Assembly: GCF_003326475.1 (NCBI RefSeq)
Contig: NZ_JPWA01000046.1
Span: forward strand, 1 to 32,662
From: Thalassospira xianhensis MCCC 1A02616
Lineage (GTDB): Bacteria; Pseudomonadota; Alphaproteobacteria; Rhodospirillales; Thalassospiraceae
DNA length: 32,662 bases
Direction of reading: 5' to 3'
The notes under the pieces are model-generated. The model was given only the letters and a program-made list of their open reading frames with translations. It ran no database searches and was not told the DNA's origin. Positions 23,586-30,890 of the stretch are shown here, piece after piece. Both the position numbers and the translations under genes were made by a program. Position 1 is the first letter of the stretch; each line of letters begins with the position of its first letter.

Positions 23586-24497
23586 TCAACTGGTGGCGGA
23601 TGCCCGGCCACCCGATGGCCGCGCCGGACGCACAAGGAACGTTCCCGCCACCACACAGCCCAGTGTGACGATCAGTTCCGGGCGCAATGTTTCCCCCAGA
23701 AGCAACGTACCACCCGCCAGGCTGGTCAGGGCCATGACATAGCCGATCTGGCTCAGGAAGACCGGGCCCGCGACGCGCTGCAATTCGAAATGGCAGATAT
23801 ACATCATGCTGGCGACCGCCATCTGAACCCCGATGATCAGCCACGCCATGCCATTGCCGAAATCGGGCACATGCAACTGATCGCGGCCAACTTCAAACAC
23901 AAGGCACAGGATCGCACTGGCCATCATCATCCCCGATGCCAGTGTCAGGGGCGACGCCCCCGTGGGCCATGCCACCGTCCGATAGACATTGCCAATTGCC
24001 AGACTGACCGGGATCAGGGCCGCCACCAGCAGATAAACCAGAATGGTGCTATCGGGCGCACTGATCTGCGGCACATACAAAAACAGCACGCCGCAAAAGC
24101 CAACCATCAACCCCATCAGGCGCTTGAACTGCGCGGTTTCAATCCCGATCCCCATCGAAATCAGATAGGTCATCAAGGGCGGCAATGCGGTAAAGACCCC
24201 GGCCATCGATGCCCCGATATACGGCACCATGAAATAGCCAAGCCCCATCGGAAAGGCGAGACTGACCAGGCCGGCCACAAAATAATAACGGATATAGGTC
24301 GCCCGCATTGGCGGCAAGCCGCCCCGGCCAATCGACAATAGTCCCAGAACCAGTCCGGCCCCAAGACATTGCCAGAACAGATAGGATAATGCCGGGATAC
24401 CCTCCTGCGCACCGACTTTGGCAAGCAGGATGGAACTACCGCCCATCGTTCCGGAACCAATCAGCAATAAAACAGGTTTGAGCCAGGTGGCGCTCAT
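23586..24497 (-). CDS. DMT-superfamily permease (EamA-like)
   Basis: A 303-residue inner-membrane protein with ten predicted helices in two EamA-like halves; G-S-G-T-M-G-G-S-S opens the first half, and an L-x-L-G-E-T-L-R-P-E motif, near the usual E-x-x-x-x-P, opens the last pair of helices. Such permeases export or import amino acids, metabolites or drugs; the substrate cannot be told. The start ATG at 24497 has AAGGA eight bases upstream. It is divergent from a LysR gene, the usual layout of an efflux gene with its regulator. Confidence 0.85.
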   Translation of the reverse strand: MSATWLKPVLLLIGSGTMGGSSILLAKVGAQEGIPALSYLFWQCLGAGLVLGLLSIGRGGLPPMRATYIRYYFVAGLVSLAFPMGLGYFMVPYIGASMAGVFTALPPLMTYLISMGIGIETAQFKRLMGLMVGFCGVLFLYVPQISAPDSTILVYLLVAALIPVSLAIGNVYRTVAWPTGASPLTLASGMMMASAILCLVFEVGRDQLHVPDFGNGMAWLIIGVQMAVASMMYICHFELQRVAGPVFLSQIGYVMALTSLAGGTLLLGETLRPELIVTLGCVVAGTFLVRPARPSGGRASATS

Positions 24498-24547
24498 GAT
24501 CTTGATCCTTCCTCCGGCCGGCGCAGATTTTTGGGGCGCGCGGGCAA

Positions 24548-24564
24548 TTTCAATTTTGGTGAAA
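24548..24564. promoter_or_regulatory. Candidate LysR-type site 1
   Basis: Inverted repeat TTTCA-N7-TGAAA in the divergent promoter region of the permease and LysR genes. The 17-base length suits a T-N11-A LysR box. Confidence 0.45.
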
Positions 24565-24611
24565 CTAACACAACATTACCAGTCGATCTTGCCGGTATTT
24601 GATCGTAGTTT

Positions 24612-24628
24612 ATTTCCAATACGGAAAT
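24612..24628. promoter_or_regulatory. Candidate LysR-type site 2
   Basis: Perfect inverted repeat ATTTCC-AATAC-GGAAAT, 36 bases before the LysR ATG and 64 bases centre to centre from site 1. The position suits autoregulation and control of the permease. Confidence 0.5.
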
Positions 24629-24663
24629 TATAGGGTTATTTGACCGGAATTTGGGGATCAGGA

Positions 24664-25572
24664 ATGGACCGTCTGCGCGCACTGGAATGTTTTCGTAAAA
24701 TCGCCGAACGCGGCACATTTGCCGCCGCCGCCCGCGAACTCAACATGACGCCGGGCTCTATGACCAAGCATATCAACGCGCTTGAAGACCAGCTTGGCGT
24801 GCAGTTGATCGCGCGCACCACGCGCCGCATGAGCCTGACCGAAGCGGGCGAAACCTATCTTGGCCGGATTACCGGCATCCTTGATGAAATGGCCGATGCC
24901 GATGAAACAGTGCGTGATCTTAACGAAGGTCCGCGCGGGCGGGTGCGCATCGCCGCCCCGATGTCGTTTGGCATCCGGCAACTGTCCCCGATGATTGCCA
25001 AAATGATCGATGCCTATCCCGAACTGACCATCGAACTTGAACTCAATGACAAGGTCGTCGATCTGATTGACGAAGGGTTCGATATTGCGCTCCGGGTCAG
25101 TGAATCGCTGCCCAATTCAAGCCTTATTGCCCGGCGATTATGCGGCTATTCCAGAGTCTTGTGCGCAAGCCCCGCCTATATTGCCAAATCTCCCCCACTG
25201 ACCAGGCCAGAGGATCTGTTGAACCACAACTGCTTTGTTTACACCAACGACAGTCGTCCGGGTTTCTGGACCTTCTCCGATGGTGAACATGAACGCAGCA
25301 TTCAGGTCAAAGGCCGCTTTTATGTCAACAGCAGCCTTGCGAAGCGTGACGCCCTGCTGCAAGGTTGCGGGATCACGCTGACACCCCGTCTGGTTGTCGA
25401 GGATTTGCTGCAAGATGGCAGGCTTGTCAGTCTTCTGGATGATTTCGCCCCGCGCGAACTGGGACTTTTCGCTTTATGTGCACCGCAACGTCATAAACTG
25501 CGTAAGATCAGAACCGTGATTGATTTCATGGTCCGAAAATTACGCGCAAATAATGATCAGAGCATTCGATGA
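24664..25572 (+). CDS. LysR-family transcriptional regulator
   Basis: A 302-residue regulator: winged helix-turn-helix at about 1-60 (M-D-R-L-R-A-L-E-C-F ... A-A-A-R-E-L-N-M-T-P-G-S-M-T-K-H-I), linker helix, and a periplasmic-binding-like effector domain at about 90-290. It resembles the AaeR/DmlR branch of the family. The ATG at 24664 has GGGGA six bases upstream. It is divergent from the DMT permease and overlaps the downstream lipid A deacylase by ATGA, so it may control both. The effector is unknown. Confidence 0.92.
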   Translation: MDRLRALECFRKIAERGTFAAAARELNMTPGSMTKHINALEDQLGVQLIARTTRRMSLTEAGETYLGRITGILDEMADADETVRDLNEGPRGRVRIAAPMSFGIRQLSPMIAKMIDAYPELTIELELNDKVVDLIDEGFDIALRVSESLPNSSLIARRLCGYSRVLCASPAYIAKSPPLTRPEDLLNHNCFVYTNDSRPGFWTFSDGEHERSIQVKGRFYVNSSLAKRDALLQGCGITLTPRLVVEDLLQDGRLVSLLDDFAPRELGLFALCAPQRHKLRKIRTVIDFMVRKLRANNDQSIR

Positions 25573-26654
25573 CATCGCCCAAAACCATCTCGACACACCT
25601 TCTGGCATCACTGCCCGTCCTTGGTGCCCTGACCATTGCCAATATTGCACATGCCCAACAGGATACCGCCAAGGGCCCGCAATCGATGCGCACCCCCGAT
25701 GACAAATGGGGTGTGTCGCTGTCGATTGAAAACGATCTGTTCACCAGGAACAATCAGGACCAGCATTACACCAACGGTGTCCGGCTTGCGTTCGTTTCCC
25801 CCGAAGACACCGCGCCCGAACCGGTGCTGAGTGCGGCCAAGGCTGTGCCGTTTTTCGCCTCGAACGGCCGCATCCGCACCAGCTACGCCATCGGGCAAAG
25901 CATGTATACGCCAAACGATATCACCATTGCCGAAAACCAGCCCAATGACCGCCCGTGGGCTGGTTTGCTTTATGGCAGTGTCGGGCTTCTGTCCGATACC
26001 GGATTGCAGCGTGAAGGCGACAGCGACTATTCGCGGATCGACACGCTTGAACTGACCCTTGGCGTGGTCGGCCCCGCATCCTTTGCCGACAACACCCAGA
26101 AAGTCGTTCACAAAATGATCGACAGCCCCGACCCCCAAGGCTGGGACAACCAGATCAAAAACGAACCGATCGTCAACCTTGCCTATGAACGCAAATACCG
26201 AAGCTGGTTCGAAGGCGACGTTCTTGGCCTTGAATATGACGCCACCCCGCATGCCGGTTTCATGCTGGGTAACGCTTACACCAATGCCGAACTTGGCACC
26301 ATGTTCCGGCTGGGCTTTGACCTGCCGGCCGATTACGGCCCGCCGCGCATCCGCCCAAGCCTTCCGGGATCGGACTTCTTCGCCCCCGACACCGAAGGCT
26401 TCCCCGTCAGCGGCTATCTGTTCGCCGGGGCTGCGGGTCGCTGGGTGCTGCGCGACATCACCCTTGATGGCAACACCTTCAAGGACAGCAATTCCATCGA
26501 CAAGGAACCGCTGGTCGGCGATCTGCAAATCGGTTTCGCCATCATCGTCGGACAGGCCCGCTTCACCTACACCCACGTCTATCGTACGGCCGAATTCGAA
26601 GGCCAGGACAAGGGTGATCAGTTCGGATCACTGTCCATGTCCGTCCGTTTCTGA
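25569..26654 (+). CDS. lpxR: Outer-membrane lipid A deacylase, LpxR/DUF2219 family
   Basis: A 361-residue protein with a signal peptide (cleavage probably after Ala29, A-H-A) and an outer-membrane beta barrel ending M-S-V-R-F. The family's catalytic features are visible: E-N-D-L-F (Asn55, Asp56), D-Q-H-Y-T-N-G (Thr68) and L-G-V-V-G-P-A-S ... Q-K-V-V-H (His181). LpxR removes the 3'-acyloxyacyl group of lipid A in a calcium-dependent way. Its ATG lies inside the LysR stop (ATGA), so the two are translationally coupled, an unusual regulator-enzyme pairing. The assignment rests on motifs and length; activity on this organism's lipid A is not shown. Confidence 0.85.
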   Translation: MTSPKTISTHLLASLPVLGALTIANIAHAQQDTAKGPQSMRTPDDKWGVSLSIENDLFTRNNQDQHYTNGVRLAFVSPEDTAPEPVLSAAKAVPFFASNGRIRTSYAIGQSMYTPNDITIAENQPNDRPWAGLLYGSVGLLSDTGLQREGDSDYSRIDTLELTLGVVGPASFADNTQKVVHKMIDSPDPQGWDNQIKNEPIVNLAYERKYRSWFEGDVLGLEYDATPHAGFMLGNAYTNAELGTMFRLGFDLPADYGPPRIRPSLPGSDFFAPDTEGFPVSGYLFAGAAGRWVLRDITLDGNTFKDSNSIDKEPLVGDLQIGFAIIVGQARFTYTHVYRTAEFEGQDKGDQFGSLSMSVRF

Positions 26655-26662
26655 CACTTAAA

Positions 26663-26751
26663 TCGTATAATATTTTATACGAACCTACCAAACCTCACCG
26701 ATAAAGTATTGCTTTTGATACTTTATCGGTGACAAGTATCGTTTATTTTAC
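26663..26751. promoter_or_regulatory. Operator array upstream of hipA
   Basis: Three sites share GTAT-N8-ATAC: 26665-26680 (inside the dyad TCGTATAA-TATT-TTATACGA, 26663-26682), 26706-26721 (inside a 36-base dyad with perfect 14-base arms, 26696-26731) and 26736-26751, where the second half is TTAC. Centres are 41 and 30 bases apart, near whole helical turns. The pattern mirrors E. coli HipB sites (TATCC-N8-GGATA). Confidence 0.65.
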
Positions 26752-26793
26752 TAAAATCAGCCATCAACAGCACAGTATAAAAGAAATTTTATA

Positions 26794-27987
26794 ATGGCTC
26801 GATTGCGATACGGGATTGTGACATTCAAGGGCAACCGTGCGGGCATCCTGCGCGAAGAACCCGGTAATGCGACGTCATTTGAATATGATCCGGGATTTGA
26901 TCACGATATTGCGTGCTGCCTGCCCGCCTCGCAACGCACACATTTCCATCCAAATGGCCTGCACCCGTTCTTTTCGCATCTCGGCCCCGAAGGCTGGCTT
27001 CGCGAACGCCAAAGCGCCTTTGAAGATTTGGACACCAACGACGATTTTGGAATTCTGCTTGCATTTGCGGGCGATTGCATCGGTGCGGTCGGCATTATCG
27101 ACCCCGAAGCAAAACAGGATCGCAGGTTAAAAACATCGAACCTGCCCGCGATGGATCAGGCGGCAAATACGGAACGCACCATCAGCGGTGTTCAGGCAAA
27201 GATACTCTGCAATGAAACAGATGGCGGAAAGCTGCATCCAGCAAAACAGGATGAACTGGCACCGATCATTGCAAAATTCTCCTCTGAAAACCTGCCCGAT
27301 CTTGTCGCCAACGAAGCTGGCACGATGGACCTATGCAAAACGCTTCTTCCCAAAGGCGAAGTCGCCCACACATGGCGAACCTTCGTCACCGGCATTCCCG
27401 ATGCAGCTCTTGCGGTCCGGCGCTTTGATCGACAGGGTGCTGCCATGCAAACCAAACTGCGCTGCGAAGATTTTGCGCAAGTCCTTGGCGTCCCGCCGGG
27501 CCGGGATCACCGTGGAAAATACAATGCATCCTATGGCGATATCGGTCGGGCTCTCTCGTTTTCCAGCGCCCCGCTGATTGATGCAAGACGCGCTTTCATA
27601 AGGCTCGCGGTTTATGTGCTTCTGGGCAATGTCGATTGCCACCTCAAAAACTGGAGCCTCCTGGAAACGCCAAATGGCCTCAGATTATCCCCCGCTTACG
27701 ATGTTCTGAACGGATATATCTATGGCGCTCAGGGATACACCACCCGCTTTGGCTTGCTTGTCAATGAACAACGCCTGCAATGGGAAAACTATGACCGGGA
27801 CCTCCTGCTTCGGATCGCCCCGGAATTTGGCCTGCCACTAAAGGCCGCCGAATCAGCCTTAAAACAGCTTTATCGCAAAAAAGAACCCCTGTTTAGAAAC
27901 CTGAAAGACAGGGTTCTGCTGTCCGAAGAAAAATCGTTCCGTTACGTCAACGCCGTCAAGGAAGCATGGGAAAGAATCTATGACTGA
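26794..27987 (+). CDS. hipA: HipA-family serine/threonine kinase toxin
   Basis: A 397-residue HipA protein with an N-terminal subdomain (about 1-110) and a kinase-like C-terminal part. Visible features are I-S-G-V-Q-A-K (Ser131 region, the flexible loop), Lys161 in A-K-F (ATP binding), N-V-D-C-H-L-K-N with catalytic Asp281, and S-P-A-Y-D-V-L with metal-binding Asp303. E. coli HipA phosphorylates glutamyl-tRNA synthetase and causes growth arrest; the target here is unknown. The start ATG at 26794 follows a 7-base dyad (TATAAAA-N4-TTTTATA) and has a weak SD. It overlaps hipB by 8 bases and comes first, the reverse of the E. coli order. Confidence 0.9.
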   Translation: MARLRYGIVTFKGNRAGILREEPGNATSFEYDPGFDHDIACCLPASQRTHFHPNGLHPFFSHLGPEGWLRERQSAFEDLDTNDDFGILLAFAGDCIGAVGIIDPEAKQDRRLKTSNLPAMDQAANTERTISGVQAKILCNETDGGKLHPAKQDELAPIIAKFSSENLPDLVANEAGTMDLCKTLLPKGEVAHTWRTFVTGIPDAALAVRRFDRQGAAMQTKLRCEDFAQVLGVPPGRDHRGKYNASYGDIGRALSFSSAPLIDARRAFIRLAVYVLLGNVDCHLKNWSLLETPNGLRLSPAYDVLNGYIYGAQGYTTRFGLLVNEQRLQWENYDRDLLLRIAPEFGLPLKAAESALKQLYRKKEPLFRNLKDRVLLSEEKSFRYVNAVKEAWERIYD

Positions 27988-28201
27988 AAAGCTCCCGTCC
28001 CTTCAGGAACTCGGACGTCGCGTGCAGGAAGCCCGCAAACGGGAAAACCTGTCGCAGGTCGCCTTGGCCGAGCTGATCGGAATAAGCCACGTTACGATTG
28101 TCCGCCTTGAGAAAGGCGAAGGCAATCTGCGACTGGAAAACGCGTGGAAGGCGCTGTCGGCCCTTGGCCTCGTCGATACCTCGTCTTCCGATAACACCTG
28201 A
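27980..28201 (+). CDS. hipB: HipB-like helix-turn-helix antitoxin
   Basis: A 73-residue XRE-type helix-turn-helix protein (about residues 10-60: L-S-Q-V-A-L-A-E-L-I-G-I-S-H-V-T-I-V-R-L-E-K-G). It overlaps the hipA end by 8 bases and has a GGGAAAG SD inside hipA. HipB binds and neutralises HipA and represses the operon. The C-terminal tail (S-S-S-D-N-T) is short. Its likely binding sites are the GTAT-N8-ATAC repeats before hipA. Confidence 0.9.
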   Translation: MTEKLPSLQELGRRVQEARKRENLSQVALAELIGISHVTIVRLEKGEGNLRLENAWKALSALGLVDTSSSDNT

Positions 28202-28226
28202 TCCGATTGCCGACATTACCGCACAA

Positions 28227-28253
28227 AAAACGGGGCCGCTTTGGCCCCGTTTT
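28227..28253. terminator. Bidirectional terminator
   Basis: AAAACGGGGCC with GGCCCCGTTTT, a 5-base loop, between the convergent hipB and dehydrogenase genes. Confidence 0.85.
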
Positions 28254-28279
28254 GCATTCATCTGACAGGTCGGGCGCTC

Positions 28280-29683
28280 TTAAAGCCCGGGGATCAGTTT
28301 GCCCGGATTCATTAGTCCTTTGGGGTCAATGGCGCCTTTGATCGCGCGCATCAGGGCAATCGTATCGGGGCCATGTTCGGCTTCCATGAAATCAAGCTTG
28401 CCATAACCAATGCCATGTTCGCCGGTGCATGTCCCGCCCAGTTTAAGCGCACGTTCGACCATGCGATCATGCAGGCGCTTGGCTTCGGCCATCTGTGCCG
28501 GATCTTCGGGATCCAGCAGGATCAGGGTATGGAAATTGCCATCACCCACATGGCCGACAATCGTGCAGGTCAGCGGGCTGGCATCGCAATCGGCCCGCGT
28601 TTCGCGGATCGCCTCGGCCAGTTTTGAAATCGGCACGCAGACATCGGTCGGCATCCCGGCCTTGCCCGGTTCAAGCTGAAGCGACGCATAATAGGCCTTG
28701 TGGCGTGCCGCCCACAATTTGTTGCGGTCTTCCTGACGGGTCGCCCACTGGAATGCCTCCGCCCCGAATTCCTCGGCCACCGACTGCACAAACTCCGCCT
28801 GTTCCTTCACACCGGCTTCGGTGCCATGGAATTCGAAGAACAGGGTCGGGGCTTCTTTATGGTCGGTCTTGGAATAATTGTTGATCGCCCGGATTTGCAT
28901 TTCATCAAGGAACTCGATGCGCGCCACCGGAATACCGGCCTGAATGGTCAGGATCACGGTATCGACCGCTGCATCGACACTTGGAAATGCACAGACCGCA
29001 GCCGACATCGCTTCGGGGATGCCATACAGCTTCAATGCGATTTCGGTAATCACGCCAAGTGTCCCTTCCGACCCGACAAACAGGCGCGTCAGGTCATAAC
29101 CCGCCGATGATTTGCGTGCCCGGTTGGCGGTCTTGATGATCTTGCCATCCGGTGTGACGACGGTCAGGTTCAGAACATTGTCGCGCATGGTGCCATAACG
29201 CACCGCATTGGTACCCGATGCGCGCGTTGCCGTCATCCCGCCGATGGAGGCATTTGCCCCCGGATCAATCGGGAAAAACAGACCTGTATCGCGCAGATGA
29301 TCATTAAGCTGTTCGCGCGTCACCCCGGCCTGAACCCGGCAATCAAGGTCCTCGTTATTGACCTCAAGGATTGCATCCATCCGCGAAAGATCGATGCAAA
29401 TCCCGCCGCGCAGTGCTGCCACATGCCCCTCAAGCGACGATCCGGTGCCAAACGGCACGATCGGCACATTATGTTCGGCGCAAAGTGTCACGACCTTCGC
29501 GACTTCCTCGGTCGAGGTGGCAAACACCACCGCATCGGGTGGGGATGCCGCGTGCCAGCTTTCATCCTTGCCATGCTGTTCGAGAACGGCGGCGGCAGTC
29601 GACAGGCGATCGCCCAGCATATCGCGCAGTGATGCGATCAGGCTTTCGGGGGTTTCAATGCGGTCATATTGGCGATGGGACAT
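28280..29683 (-). CDS. FAD-linked D-lactate dehydrogenase (cytochrome) / GlcD-type oxidase
   Basis: A 467-residue flavoprotein: FAD_binding_4 domain at about 45-220 (P-F-G-T-G-S-S-L-E-G-H binds the FAD pyrophosphate) and a FAD-oxidase C-terminal domain (G-H-V-G-D-G-N-F-H, G-T-C-T-G-E-H-G-I-G). Length and motifs fit D-lactate dehydrogenase of the DLD1 type, passing electrons to cytochrome c or quinone; glycolate or a 2-hydroxyacid is an alternative substrate. There are no iron-sulfur motifs and no glcE/glcF partners. The ATG at 29683 has an AGAGGAA SD. Confidence 0.85.
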   Translation of the reverse strand: MSHRQYDRIETPESLIASLRDMLGDRLSTAAAVLEQHGKDESWHAASPPDAVVFATSTEEVAKVVTLCAEHNVPIVPFGTGSSLEGHVAALRGGICIDLSRMDAILEVNNEDLDCRVQAGVTREQLNDHLRDTGLFFPIDPGANASIGGMTATRASGTNAVRYGTMRDNVLNLTVVTPDGKIIKTANRARKSSAGYDLTRLFVGSEGTLGVITEIALKLYGIPEAMSAAVCAFPSVDAAVDTVILTIQAGIPVARIEFLDEMQIRAINNYSKTDHKEAPTLFFEFHGTEAGVKEQAEFVQSVAEEFGAEAFQWATRQEDRNKLWAARHKAYYASLQLEPGKAGMPTDVCVPISKLAEAIRETRADCDASPLTCTIVGHVGDGNFHTLILLDPEDPAQMAEAKRLHDRMVERALKLGGTCTGEHGIGYGKLDFMEAEHGPDTIALMRAIKGAIDPKGLMNPGKLIPGL

Positions 29684-29805
29684 GACGTTCCTCTTGGTCT
29701 TTGGTGGCAGCCTGCCGGGATCACACAGTATCAGGCGGTATCAAACGGGGCGCAGGGCCGGCAGATCAAAAATTTGGCCCCCAGCCTAATCCGATACATC
29801 CCAAA

Positions 29806-29816
29806 TTGGTATTACC
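29806..29816. promoter_or_regulatory. Possible GntR/LldR-type half-palindrome
   Basis: TTGGT-ATT-ACC, close to the FadR-subfamily GntR consensus T-N-GT-N3-AC-N-A, about 125 bases upstream of the dehydrogenase. Such regulators often control lactate or glycolate genes; no such regulator is in the window. Confidence 0.3.
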
Positions 29817-29832
29817 TTTTGCCGCGAAATGC

Positions 29833-29866
29833 AAAAAACCGCCCGTGACGTTACGGGCGGTTTTGC
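29833..29866 (-). terminator. Rho-independent terminator of choX
   Basis: AAAACCGCCCGT with ACGGGCGGTTTT, a 12-base perfect stem, 6-base loop, followed on the minus strand by six T. It lies right after choX, so no choW or choV can be co-transcribed here. Confidence 0.9.
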
Positions 29867-29892
29867 AAATCCTGTCACGACGTCCGGCTGTC

Positions 29893-30846
29893 TCAGACGC
29901 CAAGTGCATCCTTGACCGCAGCCAGTCCGTCGCCGCCATCCTTGGTGGTGACCCCCTCAAGCCACGCATCAAGAACCGACGGGTCTTCTTTCAGAAGCTT
30001 GGTCGCGGCATCATTGGGTGCCATGCCGTCATTGATGATCATCCCCATCATGGTGTTTTCCATATCAAGGGTGAAGCTGACATTATCCAGAAGCTTGCCG
30101 ACATTCGGGCAGGCCTTGGCAAAGTCATCGCGCACCAGCGTATAGACATCCGCCCCGCCGTAATTGGGGCCGAAATAGTCATCCCCGCCTTCAAGATAGG
30201 TCAGATCAAACTGGTTGTTCATCGGATGCGGTGCCCATGCCAGGAACACAATCCAGTCCTTGCCGCGCTCAAGGCGCTTGGCCTGTGCCAGCATCGCCTG
30301 TTCGCTGCTCTCGACAAGTTCCCAGCCCTCAAGACCGAAATCACCGGAATCGATCATTTTCTGGATCAACTGGTTGGCCGGTGCGCCCGGCTCGATCCCG
30401 TAAATCTTGTGATCAAATTCATCGCCATGTGCGCCCAGATCGGCAAAGCTTTTGATCCCCGCCGCGGCAACATATTCCGGCACGGCAAGCGTGAATTTCG
30501 CCCCCTTCAGGTTCACGCCAAGATTTTCAATGCCGCCCTTTTCATTGGCCGCATCAACAAATTTCTGCTGGGCCGGCATCCAGTTGCCCTGAAACACGTC
30601 AACTTCCCCGGCACCGAGCATTTCAAAGGTCACCGGCACGGAAATGGTCTCAACCTTCTGCTGATAACCCAATGCCTCAAGTACCACACCGGTCAGTGCG
30701 TTGGTGGATGTGATGTCGGTCCATTGCGGGTCGGAAAACACCACGGTATCGCAGGCGGCGTCTGCGGCACTTGCCGGCGTTGTCTGGCCAAACCCGGCCA
30801 GTGCAACACCGATCGCCATCATCCCCAAAAGTCCTGTTTTTTTCAT
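29893..30846 (-). CDS. choX: Choline ABC-transporter substrate-binding protein ChoX
   Basis: A 317-residue periplasmic binding protein (signal peptide to about Ala28). The choline-binding aromatic box of ChoX is present: Trp42 with Asp44 (Q-W-T-D), Trp89 (G-N-W-M-P), Tyr125, Asn158 (P-A-N-Q) and Trp204 (A-W-A-P-H-P-M). It is the second gene of a betC-choX unit with a strong GGAGG SD. A perfect terminator follows it, so permease and ATPase genes must be elsewhere or shared with another transporter. Confidence 0.93.
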   Translation of the reverse strand: MKKTGLLGMMAIGVALAGFGQTTPASAADAACDTVVFSDPQWTDITSTNALTGVVLEALGYQQKVETISVPVTFEMLGAGEVDVFQGNWMPAQQKFVDAANEKGGIENLGVNLKGAKFTLAVPEYVAAAGIKSFADLGAHGDEFDHKIYGIEPGAPANQLIQKMIDSGDFGLEGWELVESSEQAMLAQAKRLERGKDWIVFLAWAPHPMNNQFDLTYLEGGDDYFGPNYGGADVYTLVRDDFAKACPNVGKLLDNVSFTLDMENTMMGMIINDGMAPNDAATKLLKEDPSVLDAWLEGVTTKDGGDGLAAVKDALGV

Positions 30847-30890
30847 TTTTTGCCTCCTTCTGATTGGTTAATTGCTGTTCCGGCCGTTGT

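Noticed and set aside
25608..26576. A 322-codon open frame on the minus strand
   Set aside because: Antisense shadow of the lipid A deacylase gene; no recognisable protein features.
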